Positions 44,196 to 53,175 of a stretch of DNA of 64,000 nt are shown here, piece by piece. Within the stretch, counting starts at the first letter, position 1. Each line of letters starts with the position of its first letter. The position numbers and the translations under genes are program-made. The stretch spans positions 62,001-126,000 of the forward strand of contig CAWGGG010000004.1 in assembly GCA_963822145.1 (NCBI GenBank). The letters are read 5' to 3'. The notes beneath the pieces were generated by a model. That model did not search any database. It saw only the letters and a list, made by a program, of their open reading frames with translations, and had not been told where the DNA came from. Source of the DNA: UBA5072 sp963822145 (GTDB taxonomy: Bacteria > Bacteroidota > Bacteroidia > Bacteroidales > UBA10428).

Positions 44196-47100
44196 TTAAC
44201 CACCATTATCCGGATCTTCCTGCACGACGGGCTCTTCCTCCTTTTTGCCGACAACTGATCTCAGATACTGTTTCCACAACTCGCCCAGCGTATTGAATTC
44301 TTCTTTGTAAAAGACGCCGAATCCCTGGGTATAGAGGTTTTCGTAAAGCATGTCGCTGTTGATGTGGTTGTAGGTTTTTACCCTGAACTTCCCGTTCTTG
44401 GTGATCTTGTAATCAATATCGAATTCACCGACTATATTTTCGGAAGCGTTGGTGGCCGCTGCATTTGTGGCAACGTCCACACTGCCGTTGATCGTAAGCC
44501 GGTCATTAAAAAGCTGGGTCGACAGGGCTACCTCTACCTCATCGCTTTTCATTTCCCGGTTCGACCTGTAATTGACACCAACATCAACATCATTATTGAT
44601 CTGAGAAAGCCAGTGACTCAGCTGATTCGAAAGGAATTCACTGGCATTCACACCGGCAGCGCTGGAGTATGGAGAGGCCGTTTGGGTACTTTGGGCCATC
44701 CCTGTGCGTGTGGTGCTCAGTACAAACCGGTTGAGAGTCAGCAGCGAAATGAACTGCTTATTCAGCTCTTCCGTTGAGGTGATGGCATTGCTGACATTCA
44801 GCCGGGTGGATTCATCGGCATTGGGCAGGTAAATATCGTATTTTACATCCGGGGCCATCAGCCGTCCGGTCATGGTCACCCGGTCATGCACAACGATCTT
44901 GCGGTCATCACTGTTGCCCAGAAGGTCCTTTAAGGATGCCTTGGTGGGGTAGTTGGCCACAATATCAATAGTGGCATCAAACGGATCACCGTTCCAGCGG
45001 ATCGTGCCACCTGGTTCGATGTTGAGCTTTTTATTGATGATGTTCTGCAGGGTAAACAGGTAATCCCCTTCTTCAATGATGTATTCTCCTAACATCAGGA
45101 AGTTTCCGGATGTGTTGATTCTCATGTTGAGGTTTCCATTCCCGCGTCCTTTTATAATATCACCCAGTTTCGGGTCGAAAATCAGCTGCACTTCGGCATC
45201 CGGGGTCACCGTAAGGTCGAAGTTGATCTGCATGCCCGACAGATCCACCTGATATTCTTCATCCGTTGCAGGGCCATCCTGGTCGGGGTATTCGTTAACA
45301 ACAGTGATGAACTGGTATTCATCCAGTTCACCCGTGTTGGTAAGGGGTATTTTGATACTGGTGTTTTTATCCGTGGTGGCGGAAATGTCCATGGTGATGT
45401 TCTTCGGGGGGCCATGGATCCTGATGGTACCAGTTGCATAGGCAGTCCCGTAAAACAGCTTGTTGTCAGTCTCGGTGGTATTCATACACAGGAAGTCCTG
45501 GGAACGGATGGAAAGATCCAACTGAAAATCTTTCAGGTATCGGTTACGGATAGCACCGTTCAGATAGGCTGAATTGCCTTTGGGATCGTAAACCCGGACA
45601 TCCTTGAAATAGATGTTGTTGTTCTCGATCTGCACTTTCTCGGTGAAATTATACCGTGTTTTCAGGTAATTAACCGTGAAAGTGGTTTTCTGGAGGTTCA
45701 GCTCACCGTTCAGAAGCGGCTTGGAAAGGGTTCCGGTAAGTGTAGCTTTTCCGGAAGCTATCCCCCGTAAATCGCTGAATATTACTTTTACATAGGGATT
45801 AAAGATATTCATCCGCAATTTATCCATGCTGACTTTGAAGTCAAGCTTTCCCTGGCTGGCCGGTAAATATTCCCCGTCAATACTGATGGTTTTCAGATTA
45901 TCACGCATGGCATAGGCCTGCACATCAACAGCTTTACGGTCATCATCCCACCTTGAGCTGATTTCGGCATTGCCCAGCATTTCATTGTTGATCATCAGAC
46001 TGTCGATTTTTAACAAGCTGGTAAAAAGCTTATTAGAGTATATGGCAGACACTGAGGCCTTGCCGTTGAGGATACCTCCCAGTTTATACCCCGAAGCCCC
46101 GGTGATACCGTTGAGATTACCCAGGTTGAATCGATTAAACTGCAGATTCAGGTCATCGGAAGGATTTTCGGACAAGGCTCCCTCAATCCTGAAATACTCA
46201 CTCCCGTGGCTGATGACAATATTGCTGAAACTGATGTAGCTGCTGTCAATATTGATCCTGCCCGGCTGAATGGACCATAGGGTATCGTTGGTGGTAAAGC
46301 TGGCCGGGAGTAGTGCGATTTCAAAACTGGGCTTTCTGTTACCAGCCTTCCTGGTGATTTTCCCCAGTGCACTTATATTGCCTTTATGCTGCAGGTCTTG
46401 CCAGTTGTTCCATCGCACATGGACATCCGCGACGTTGTTTTCAATATTGGAAAGCAGGGTAAAGTTATCCAGCTTGATCTTGTCGCCCACCATCAGATTA
46501 TTACTCCCGGCCTCCAGGCTTAAGGAATCCGCATTACCTTGAATCAGCGCATTCAGATCATTCCAGGTAATACCTTTGGCTGTGATTTTTGAAGTCTGAA
46601 ACAAGACCTGTAGAAACTGGTTCTGGGGTTTATAGGAAAGTGCCAGTTTACTGTTCTCGGCAATGTAATAATCAGGAAGAAAGAAATCCAACAGCGGCCT
46701 GGCATTTTTAATGGTGGCGGTAAGATCCATCGCATGCTTGATGGTAAAGACTTTCAAGCCGGCTGAATCGGAAAGTGCAGGCAAATAAGACAGGATGAAG
46801 TACTTAATCGTTTCGGGCGTCTTGCTCAATTCGTAGTCACCGGAAATATCCATGTCCATAAAATCAGAGCGAAGCAGGATCTTGTTGAAACCTGAAACGC
46901 TCTCCGCAAAGATGCTGAAGTCATAAACCTGTAATTGTCTGTCTTTCTTTACAAAAAGAGAATTCAGCAACTTGATCTCTCCATTCAGGCTGTTGACGGA
47001 CCTGCCCCGGGCATTGGCGATCAGGTAGCAGGAAACCCGGAAGTCAGGATCAGATTTGTCCAGGTTCAAAGCGTATAAATTGGCGTCGGTAATATTGGCC

Positions 47101-48671
47101 GTAAAATCAAACGCCGGTATGGAGTCGGTAAGGTTAACCTTACCCATGAATTCCAGTTCAATGTTGGGATCATGAATATTGACAGACCCATTATAGGTTT
47201 TATTATCCAGATTTCCCGACAGGCTGATGTTGGTGTACTCATACTTTTTGAACTCGAAACGCTGTATCATGCCTTTCAGCGAGGCCTCGATAGACCTGGC
47301 CGACAGAATGGCTCCGTTAATAGTTGCAGAAAGGCTGATCCGGCCTATATTTTCGGAAGCATCCAGGAGTATACCCAGGTCAAAATCCTGAGCCGTAAGT
47401 TTGCCTTCAAAGTCGAGATAATCCGAAGTATCAGGTCTGAAAAGCAGGTCGGTGTTTACCAGACCAATTGCCGTGTTGAATTTGCCGTATGCAACAAAAT
47501 CATTGATAAATCCTGTGAAATTCCCCTTATAGCTGATCAGGCCCAGTTTTCCTACCTGGCTGGGGAGTTTGATTCTTTTTTGTCCGGGCAGCTGTAAGGC
47601 ACTGATGTCAGTGGCTGAAGTGGTGAGCTCCCGAATATCAGCCAGAATAAAGGTTTCCCGTATATTGGGCAGCCCCTGGAGGCTGATCTCCCCTTCCAGT
47701 CTGGAGTGATTGCCGAATCCTATCTCAAGTCTCTTTCCCTTCAGATTGCTGACAGGTCCGTTTACCCTGCCGGTGATGGAAATTTGCTGATCGGAATAGC
47801 GGAAAATCGGGGCAAAGTAGCCGACGTCCCTGAGATTGAGTTTTGAACGGTCCAGGTCGACCCTGAGTCTGACAAATCGGGTGAAAGAATCGGCCTTGAA
47901 GTGACTCCATGTGTTGAAGCGCAGGGTGATCTCCTTTCCCTGGATGTCAGAATCTGGAGTTCTCATTTCCAGGTTCCTGAAGGAAAGGAAGTTTTTACTT
48001 TCACTGAATTCACCGGTAAGATTTTTAAGCACAAAACCACTACGTTCATTGAAATGAAGCGACCGTATAAAAAAAGAGAGTGAATCCGGTGAAGGCTTGA
48101 AGCGCTTGATATCGGCATCGATATCCGATAGCTGCATGTCGGTGTAGTTTACCCCGTAATCAAAGGGTTGTGAATAGAAATTTTTCAGCTGGAAACGGCC
48201 GTCGCGCAACCTCAGGTTGTTAAAATCAATGGTCCATCCGCCTTTTCCCTTGCCATTGCCTTTCAGCCGGTCGATAAAATATCTAAGGTTCAGGTTCCCT
48301 GAGGAATCCAGGGCAAGCCTGACAAAGGCTTTGTTGAAATTGATGCTGCCAATGGAGACTTTTTGTTTTACAGGATTGACAAACCTGATTCCAGTAGTAA
48401 TGCTTTCGGCATATATCAGCGTGTCGCCCGGAAGGTCCTCGAGATATACGTCATTCAAGCGGATCCTGTAGAGAAAGGATATATCAATACTGCTGAGGGT
48501 AAACTTGGCGTCCAGCTTTTCGGATACCACCTTCATGATACGGCCGGCGATATCATTTTGTATCCGGCTGCTCTGAAGCAAGAGAAAGGCGGTTGCCGGA
48601 ATGGCAAAAACAAACAACAGCAATACAGCTGTTATTTGTAACAACTTTTTGATAATTTTGCGGCTTCGCAT
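44196..48671 (-). CDS. TamB-like translocation/assembly protein (DUF490)
   Basis: 1,491 residues from the preferred ATG at 48671. One N-terminal membrane helix (LLQITAVLLLFVFAIPATAFLL in overlapping parts), then a very long beta-repeat body (AsmA/TamB type) and the DUF490 C-terminus (RLNVSNAITSTEELNKQFISLL, then FRVKTYNHIN). Such proteins bridge inner and outer membranes and help move lipids or outer-membrane proteins. The open frame to 48725 would leave only 3 bases before tsaD; the MRSRKIIKKLL start, with a positive N-terminus before the helix, is more natural. Divergent from tsaD. Confidence 0.85.
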   Translation of the reverse strand: MRSRKIIKKLLQITAVLLLFVFAIPATAFLLLQSSRIQNDIAGRIMKVVSEKLDAKFTLSSIDISFLYRIRLNDVYLEDLPGDTLIYAESITTGIRFVNPVKQKVSIGSINFNKAFVRLALDSSGNLNLRYFIDRLKGNGKGKGGWTIDFNNLRLRDGRFQLKNFYSQPFDYGVNYTDMQLSDIDADIKRFKPSPDSLSFFIRSLHFNERSGFVLKNLTGEFSESKNFLSFRNLEMRTPDSDIQGKEITLRFNTWSHFKADSFTRFVRLRVDLDRSKLNLRDVGYFAPIFRYSDQQISITGRVNGPVSNLKGKRLEIGFGNHSRLEGEISLQGLPNIRETFILADIRELTTSATDISALQLPGQKRIKLPSQVGKLGLISYKGNFTGFINDFVAYGKFNTAIGLVNTDLLFRPDTSDYLDFEGKLTAQDFDLGILLDASENIGRISLSATINGAILSARSIEASLKGMIQRFEFKKYEYTNISLSGNLDNKTYNGSVNIHDPNIELEFMGKVNLTDSIPAFDFTANITDANLYALNLDKSDPDFRVSCYLIANARGRSVNSLNGEIKLLNSLFVKKDRQLQVYDFSIFAESVSGFNKILLRSDFMDMDISGDYELSKTPETIKYFILSYLPALSDSAGLKVFTIKHAMDLTATIKNARPLLDFFLPDYYIAENSKLALSYKPQNQFLQVLFQTSKITAKGITWNDLNALIQGNADSLSLEAGSNNLMVGDKIKLDNFTLLSNIENNVADVHVRWNNWQDLQHKGNISALGKITRKAGNRKPSFEIALLPASFTTNDTLWSIQPGRINIDSSYISFSNIVISHGSEYFRIEGALSENPSDDLNLQFNRFNLGNLNGITGASGYKLGGILNGKASVSAIYSNKLFTSLLKIDSLMINNEMLGNAEISSRWDDDRKAVDVQAYAMRDNLKTISIDGEYLPASQGKLDFKVSMDKLRMNIFNPYVKVIFSDLRGIASGKATLTGTLSKPLLNGELNLQKTTFTVNYLKTRYNFTEKVQIENNNIYFKDVRVYDPKGNSAYLNGAIRNRYLKDFQLDLSIRSQDFLCMNTTETDNKLFYGTAYATGTIRIHGPPKNITMDISATTDKNTSIKIPLTNTGELDEYQFITVVNEYPDQDGPATDEEYQVDLSGMQINFDLTVTPDAEVQLIFDPKLGDIIKGRGNGNLNMRINTSGNFLMLGEYIIEEGDYLFTLQNIINKKLNIEPGGTIRWNGDPFDATIDIVANYPTKASLKDLLGNSDDRKIVVHDRVTMTGRLMAPDVKYDIYLPNADESTRLNVSNAITSTEELNKQFISLLTLNRFVLSTTRTGMAQSTQTASPYSSAAGVNASEFLSNQLSHWLSQINNDVDVGVNYRSNREMKSDEVEVALSTQLFNDRLTINGSVDVATNAAATNASENIVGEFDIDYKITKNGKFRVKTYNHINSDMLYENLYTQGFGVFYKEEFNTLGELWKQYLRSVVGKKEEEPVVQEDPDNGG

Positions 48672-48728
48672 AGAATAGAACGCAAAAATTACGAAAAAAG
48701 TTTTATCCATCATGATATATTCCAATAA

Positions 48729-49751
48729 ATGAATATAACCATTCTGGGTATTGAATCCTCCTGTGACGACACTTCAGCGGCGATAGTTGAGAACGGTTAT
48801 CTTCTTTCCAATAAAATTGCCAACCAGGAGGTTCACAGGGAATATGGCGGAGTGGTCCCTGAACTGGCCTCCAGGGCGCACCAGCAGAACATTGTCCCGG
48901 TAGTCAGTTCGGCTTTAAAGGACGCGGACAGATCGGTTTCCGACATCAGTGCCATTGCTTACACGCGGGGACCCGGATTAATGGGAGCCCTGCTTGTGGG
49001 CTCCTCTTTTGCAAAAGGACTATCAATAGCCCTGGATGTTCCGCTGATTGATATTAACCATTTGCATGCCCACATCCTGTCGGTTTTTCTTGCGCGGAAT
49101 GAAAGTGAAAATAGGTTCCCGGAATTCCCCTTTCTCTGCCTCCTGGTTTCTGGGGGGCACACCCAGATAGTGGTTTTAAAGAACCACCTGGTAATGGAGA
49201 TTATCGGTCAAACCATTGACGATGCTGCTGGTGAAGCCTTCGACAAATGTGCCAAGATCATGGGTCTGCCCTATCCGGGGGGGCCTATGATTGATAAACT
49301 TGCCAAAGAGGGGGATCCCAAGGCCTTTACTTTTTCAAGGGCCTCCCTCAGGGGCCTGGATTTTAGTTTCAGTGGTCTGAAGACTTCCTTCCTCTACTTC
49401 CTTCGGGATCAATTGCCCGGAAACAACAATTTCATCGCAGAGCGGATTCATGACCTCTGTGCCTCTGTTCAGGATGCCATTATTGAATCGCTCTTGCAGA
49501 AATTGTTAAAGGCAGCAAAGGAAACCGGCATAAGTGACATTGCCATTGTTGGTGGCGTTTCGGCCAATTCCGGGTTGCGGGAAGCAGTTAACCGGATGGG
49601 TGTTGAAAAGAACTGGCGGGTTTATATTCCGGAAGTGCAATATGCAACTGACAACGCTGCCATGATTGCCATCACTGGATACTACAAATTTCTGAATGGT
49701 CAGTTTTCCTCGCAAAATGTTACGCCGGTTGCACGTTTTGATCACTTATAA
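48729..49751 (+). CDS. tsaD: tRNA N6-threonylcarbamoyladenosine transferase
   Basis: 340 residues. The ASKHA-fold protein has ILGIESSCDDTSAAI at the start, the metal-binding HLHAH in INHLHAHILSV, FLCLLVSGGHTQIV, DDAAGEAFDKCAKIMGLPYPGG and IVGGVSANSGLR. With TsaB and TsaE it transfers the threonylcarbamoyl group to A37 of ANN-reading tRNAs, an essential step. Divergent from the tamB-like gene. Confidence 0.97.
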   Translation: MNITILGIESSCDDTSAAIVENGYLLSNKIANQEVHREYGGVVPELASRAHQQNIVPVVSSALKDADRSVSDISAIAYTRGPGLMGALLVGSSFAKGLSIALDVPLIDINHLHAHILSVFLARNESENRFPEFPFLCLLVSGGHTQIVVLKNHLVMEIIGQTIDDAAGEAFDKCAKIMGLPYPGGPMIDKLAKEGDPKAFTFSRASLRGLDFSFSGLKTSFLYFLRDQLPGNNNFIAERIHDLCASVQDAIIESLLQKLLKAAKETGISDIAIVGGVSANSGLREAVNRMGVEKNWRVYIPEVQYATDNAAMIAITGYYKFLNGQFSSQNVTPVARFDHL

Positions 49752-49974
49752 CGCCACGGTGGCATGTACCATTCGTCAAAGGAAATACGCTGTTGGTCAA
49801 TTTTAAAGCACATCAGATGCATTCATTCTCAGGATTTCACAGAAAGACTTTCTACATAACCAATATTTATTATAAATTTGTTATAGCTAAAATGTTCTTA
49901 CAAGCTTACAGAAACATTTTACTTAACCGGGCGTATAGGCTATACATGCGGCCCTTGTTCTATATTGTGCTATT

Positions 49975-50349
49975 ATGGATAATCTGCTGATTGAAAGCAC
50001 CAAGAAAACACCCGATGTTGCCTTTAATGTCGATGGCAGGATGCGGATCAGCGGTCGTTCCATACCCGAAGATGCTTCGAAGTTTTACGATGAGCTCTTT
50101 GATTGGATTTATTATTACTGTCAGAATCCCTCGGAATCCACTACTGTTGATATCGAACTGGAGTATTTCAACAGCGGTTCCTCCAAAGCCTTGCTGCACA
50201 TCCTCCGGTCACTCGCCGAGATTGTTAAGAAAGGTCTCAAGCTCACCATCAACTGGTATTATGAAGAAGGCGACGACGACATCATGGAGCGTGGAGAATA
50301 TTACGAATCCATTCTTGAGATTAAATTCAACTTCATTGAGACCAAATAG
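49975..50349 (+). CDS. DUF1987 / SiaC-family regulatory protein
   Basis: 124 residues. IESTKKTPDVAFN near the start, GRSIPEDASKFYDELFDWI, the phosphorylatable YFNSGSSKALLHIL (Thr/Ser region) and LTINWYYEEGDDDIME all match DUF1987, the SiaC family. Pseudomonas SiaC binds and activates a diguanylate cyclase when dephosphorylated by a PP2C phosphatase. No GGDEF protein or PP2C is adjacent, but a class III cyclase-HD gene lies 1.3 kb away. The 223 bases upstream are AT-rich and show no gene. Confidence 0.85.
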   Translation: MDNLLIESTKKTPDVAFNVDGRMRISGRSIPEDASKFYDELFDWIYYYCQNPSESTTVDIELEYFNSGSSKALLHILRSLAEIVKKGLKLTINWYYEEGDDDIMERGEYYESILEIKFNFIETK

Positions 50350-50362
50350 AATGAAGTATTTG

Positions 50363-51484
50363 TTATTCCCTTGAGTTTTGCTTTGTTTTCAATTTTCTCA
50401 GTAAATCCGCCAGGAATCTTTTAATATTGACAATGGTCAATGCATGCCTGCTGGTACCCCTGAGACCCAGCAAATATACATAGGGCTGCATACCTGGTAC
50501 CTTGTGCAGCACAATATGCAGCATGGCTAAAAAGGGGATGACTACCAGCATGCCTGGGACGCCCCAGATCAAAGCGCCGAAAATCAGACCGAGGATAATG
50601 ATAAAAGGGTTAATGCGGATGTGGTTACCGACAATATTGGGGGAAAGTATGTTGTTCTCAAAGAAATGGACAATATATACAAAGATGGCAATGCGCATTG
50701 CGTATACCTGTGAATCTTCAGTAAGCAGGGCAAAAATGAAAGGGACGGATCCTCCGATAAAATTGCCAAAGTAAGGGATAAAGCTGAACAGGGCGGAAAT
50801 TACCCCCAGCAACAACGGGTATTGAATGCCAATCAACAATAATCCGATGGAATTAAAAAAACAAAGGATAATGACCACGGTGGCCACGCCAAGCATATAG
50901 CGTGTGACCACGGTGGCGATTTCACGCAGTACGCCGATCACGATCATCCTGTGCTGCTTTCCGAACATTTTCAGGAAGAAGTACGCAAATTTGGTGCGGT
51001 AGTAAAGGAAAAGAAAGACATAGACAGGCTGCATGAGAATGACAAAAATGGTGCCCGTTGCGGAGGAGAATATCTTTTCCGACCGGGTACCGATCTCAAA
51101 GAGTTGAGTAACCAGAAAATTCTTGAACCTTTCGCCGGGAATACCAAATTCACGCTCAAGATAGTGTTGCAGGGATTCGATGTGGGCGATGGTCTTTTCC
51201 CTGAAATAGGGCAAATCATCCATGAACAGACTGATGCGTTTGAGGACAAAAATAGCCAGCACAACAAAAAAGACCAGCGCAATAATAATCGGGATCAGGA
51301 TCGACAGGATACGGGGCATTCCCTTTTTCTCCAGGTAATTTACCAATGGGTACAGCATATATGACAACAGGATGGCAAAGGCCAGGGGGTAAAGGAAGTC
51401 CCGGGCCATGATCAAACCATAGATCAACAGTATGATGGAAAGCAGAAAATAAGTCAGGCGCATGCCCAATAATTTGCCATTCAT
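50363..51484 (-). CDS. AI-2E family transporter (PerM-like permease)
   Basis: 373 residues from the ATG at 51484; the open frame to 51502 starts at a TTG. Six to eight helices are evident: LLSIILLIYGLIMARDFLYPLAFAILLSYML in parts, then YPLLLGVISALFSFIPYFGNFIGG, a core family motif, and GALIWGVPGMLVVIPFLAML. The family was named for AI-2 export, but many members are Na+/H+ antiporters or unknown. Convergent with the DUF1987 gene. Confidence 0.88.
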   Translation of the reverse strand: MNGKLLGMRLTYFLLSIILLIYGLIMARDFLYPLAFAILLSYMLYPLVNYLEKKGMPRILSILIPIIIALVFFVVLAIFVLKRISLFMDDLPYFREKTIAHIESLQHYLEREFGIPGERFKNFLVTQLFEIGTRSEKIFSSATGTIFVILMQPVYVFLFLYYRTKFAYFFLKMFGKQHRMIVIGVLREIATVVTRYMLGVATVVIILCFFNSIGLLLIGIQYPLLLGVISALFSFIPYFGNFIGGSVPFIFALLTEDSQVYAMRIAIFVYIVHFFENNILSPNIVGNHIRINPFIIILGLIFGALIWGVPGMLVVIPFLAMLHIVLHKVPGMQPYVYLLGLRGTSRHALTIVNIKRFLADLLRKLKTKQNSRE

Positions 51485-51648
51485 GGCAGGATTTTTTGGC
51501 AACCCTGCAAAGATAATTATTTAATGGTAAACAGGATAATACCTGCATGCGGAATTTGGTAATCGGTATTGGTTGGTGCCGTGGTGCAGTCCGCGGGTCT
51601 GTTGGTCTTTTGGTCTTCTGGTCTGTGAATTGGGAAAGGCTTTTTTCG

Positions 51649-53115
51649 CTATTCTTTGACAATCAAGCTCCTGATCCTCTCAATCTGCAGCTGCTTGTTT
51701 ACTTCCCGCAGTTTCCTGGCGGTTTCAGTAAAGTACTGGTGTCCCGAAATGAATTTCATCTGCAGGGTGTTCCAGTCGTTTAAGGATTTGATCATTGAAC
51801 GTTCCCTGAGTTCCTGGAACAGGGTATTGGAAACCGGGATCATATCGCTGCGCCCCAGGTAATCAAGATCAGCATCGCACATGATTTCCTCAAGTTTATT
51901 GAGGGGCCTGGGCGGAAGCTTCGTGGCCATGATCAGGTCACAGATGGTGTCGATCTGGGAGGTTGTGTAATAGTATTCCGGAAGCGTTTCCCGGGCCACA
52001 AGGCAACTGAAATATTCATGGTTGTCATAGGACAGGGTGTGTCCTGTATCATGAAAAAGAGCTGCAGTCTTCAGCAGCAAAAGGTCTTCATCCTCGACAC
52101 CTTCGCCCAGTCCGATCAATTCCACCTGGGTTACCACATCCATGGTATGTTTCACATTGTGATAGTAGAGACTATGGGGTAGTTCTTTTTCAAGTTTATC
52201 GAGTATGATCTCCTGCAGATCGGTAAACTGTATCATACCGTAGCGAACGCTGAACCGCTTGTTGGGAATGATGCCCTTGCCCTGGAGAGAGAATTCCGGC
52301 TTTATACTTTTCACCGTATAAAGGGGAATTTCACCCTGGTATTTGACCGGCATCTTGTTATAATACTCGCAATGAAAAAGGTCTTTCACCAGCTCATAGG
52401 TAGTTGCGGAAATCAGGATATCGCCGTCTTCGCAAAACTGTCGGATTCGGGCAGCCAGGTTAACGGTATCTCCTTTCACGTCATAGTGCGGTTTTTTACG
52501 GCCGGAAACATTGGCTACTACGGTCCCGGTATGGATCCCGATCCTGAGTTTCCAGATCTGATTAACTTCGCCGGTGCGCTGCAGATCATTGAAATAATAA
52601 CGCATTTCAACAGCAGCCAGCAATACTTCAATAGTGTTGGTAATATTTTTGTGGGGAATGCCTCCGACGCACATCAGGGAATCACCAATGGTCCTTATGT
52701 TTTTGACTTCAAATTTGCGAATGATTCCCTGCAGCCTTATAAAGATCGCATCCAGGGAGTCTACAATGTGCTTGGTGTCGGTATTGGGAGAGAAATGTTC
52801 AAAGCCGAGAACATCGGCATAAAGCACCGTGGCACTCCTGAATCGTATCAGGGAATGCTTTTTTTCTGCCATTAATCTGACTGGGGATTCCACTGGATTC
52901 ACCCTGGACAATAAATCCCGGTATTTATCAACCTCCCGGGCCAGTCTTTCATTCTGCCTGTTAAGTTCTTCGTTTTCAGTCAGGAGCGATTTATTCTTGA
53001 TGATGATTTCCGCGATATACCGCAATATTCCTGTTTTCTTTCTGGACATGAATGGTCTTTTGGTAATGGCTAAACTCCCGTAATTGAACATTACTTCATT
53101 TCTTTTACGTAGCAT
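51649..53115 (-). CDS. Class III nucleotide cyclase fused to HD-domain phosphohydrolase
   Basis: 488 residues. An N-terminal coiled coil (about 40-72) leads to a class III cyclase domain (about 92-270): metal Asp101 in TVLYADVLGFEHFS, metal Asp145 in IRTIGDSLM, Asp212 in YDVKGDTVN, and transition-state Asn219 and Arg223 in VNLAARI. The substrate-selecting Lys of KTIGD is Arg141 here. A C-terminal HD domain (about 295-425) has YYHNVKHTMDV, LFHDTGHT and CDADLDYLGR, close to cyclic-nucleotide phosphodiesterase motifs. One protein could therefore make and break a cyclic nucleotide. Starts at 53091 and 53049 are also possible. Divergent from uvrB. Confidence 0.82.
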   Translation of the reverse strand: MLRKRNEVMFNYGSLAITKRPFMSRKKTGILRYIAEIIIKNKSLLTENEELNRQNERLAREVDKYRDLLSRVNPVESPVRLMAEKKHSLIRFRSATVLYADVLGFEHFSPNTDTKHIVDSLDAIFIRLQGIIRKFEVKNIRTIGDSLMCVGGIPHKNITNTIEVLLAAVEMRYYFNDLQRTGEVNQIWKLRIGIHTGTVVANVSGRKKPHYDVKGDTVNLAARIRQFCEDGDILISATTYELVKDLFHCEYYNKMPVKYQGEIPLYTVKSIKPEFSLQGKGIIPNKRFSVRYGMIQFTDLQEIILDKLEKELPHSLYYHNVKHTMDVVTQVELIGLGEGVEDEDLLLLKTAALFHDTGHTLSYDNHEYFSCLVARETLPEYYYTTSQIDTICDLIMATKLPPRPLNKLEEIMCDADLDYLGRSDMIPVSNTLFQELRERSMIKSLNDWNTLQMKFISGHQYFTETARKLREVNKQLQIERIRSLIVKE

Positions 53116-53133
53116 AGAGACAAAAAGGTTTAG

Positions 53134-53141
53134 TAAATTTG
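53134..53141 (+). promoter_or_regulatory. Putative -7 element for uvrB
   Basis: TAAATTTG matches TAnnTTTG, 34 bases before the uvrB ATG in the 60-base gap to the cyclase gene. No clear -33 element. Confidence 0.4.
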
Positions 53142-53175
53142 ACCTCTTGCAGAAAAACTTTGATGGTTCGGAAAC

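Noticed and set aside
49793..49990. 65-codon open frame before the DUF1987 gene
   Set aside because: AT-rich, no motif, and it overlaps the DUF1987 start in another frame.
52372..52875. 167-codon open frame opposite the cyclase gene
   Set aside because: Shadow of the cyclase coding strand, which has complete family motifs.
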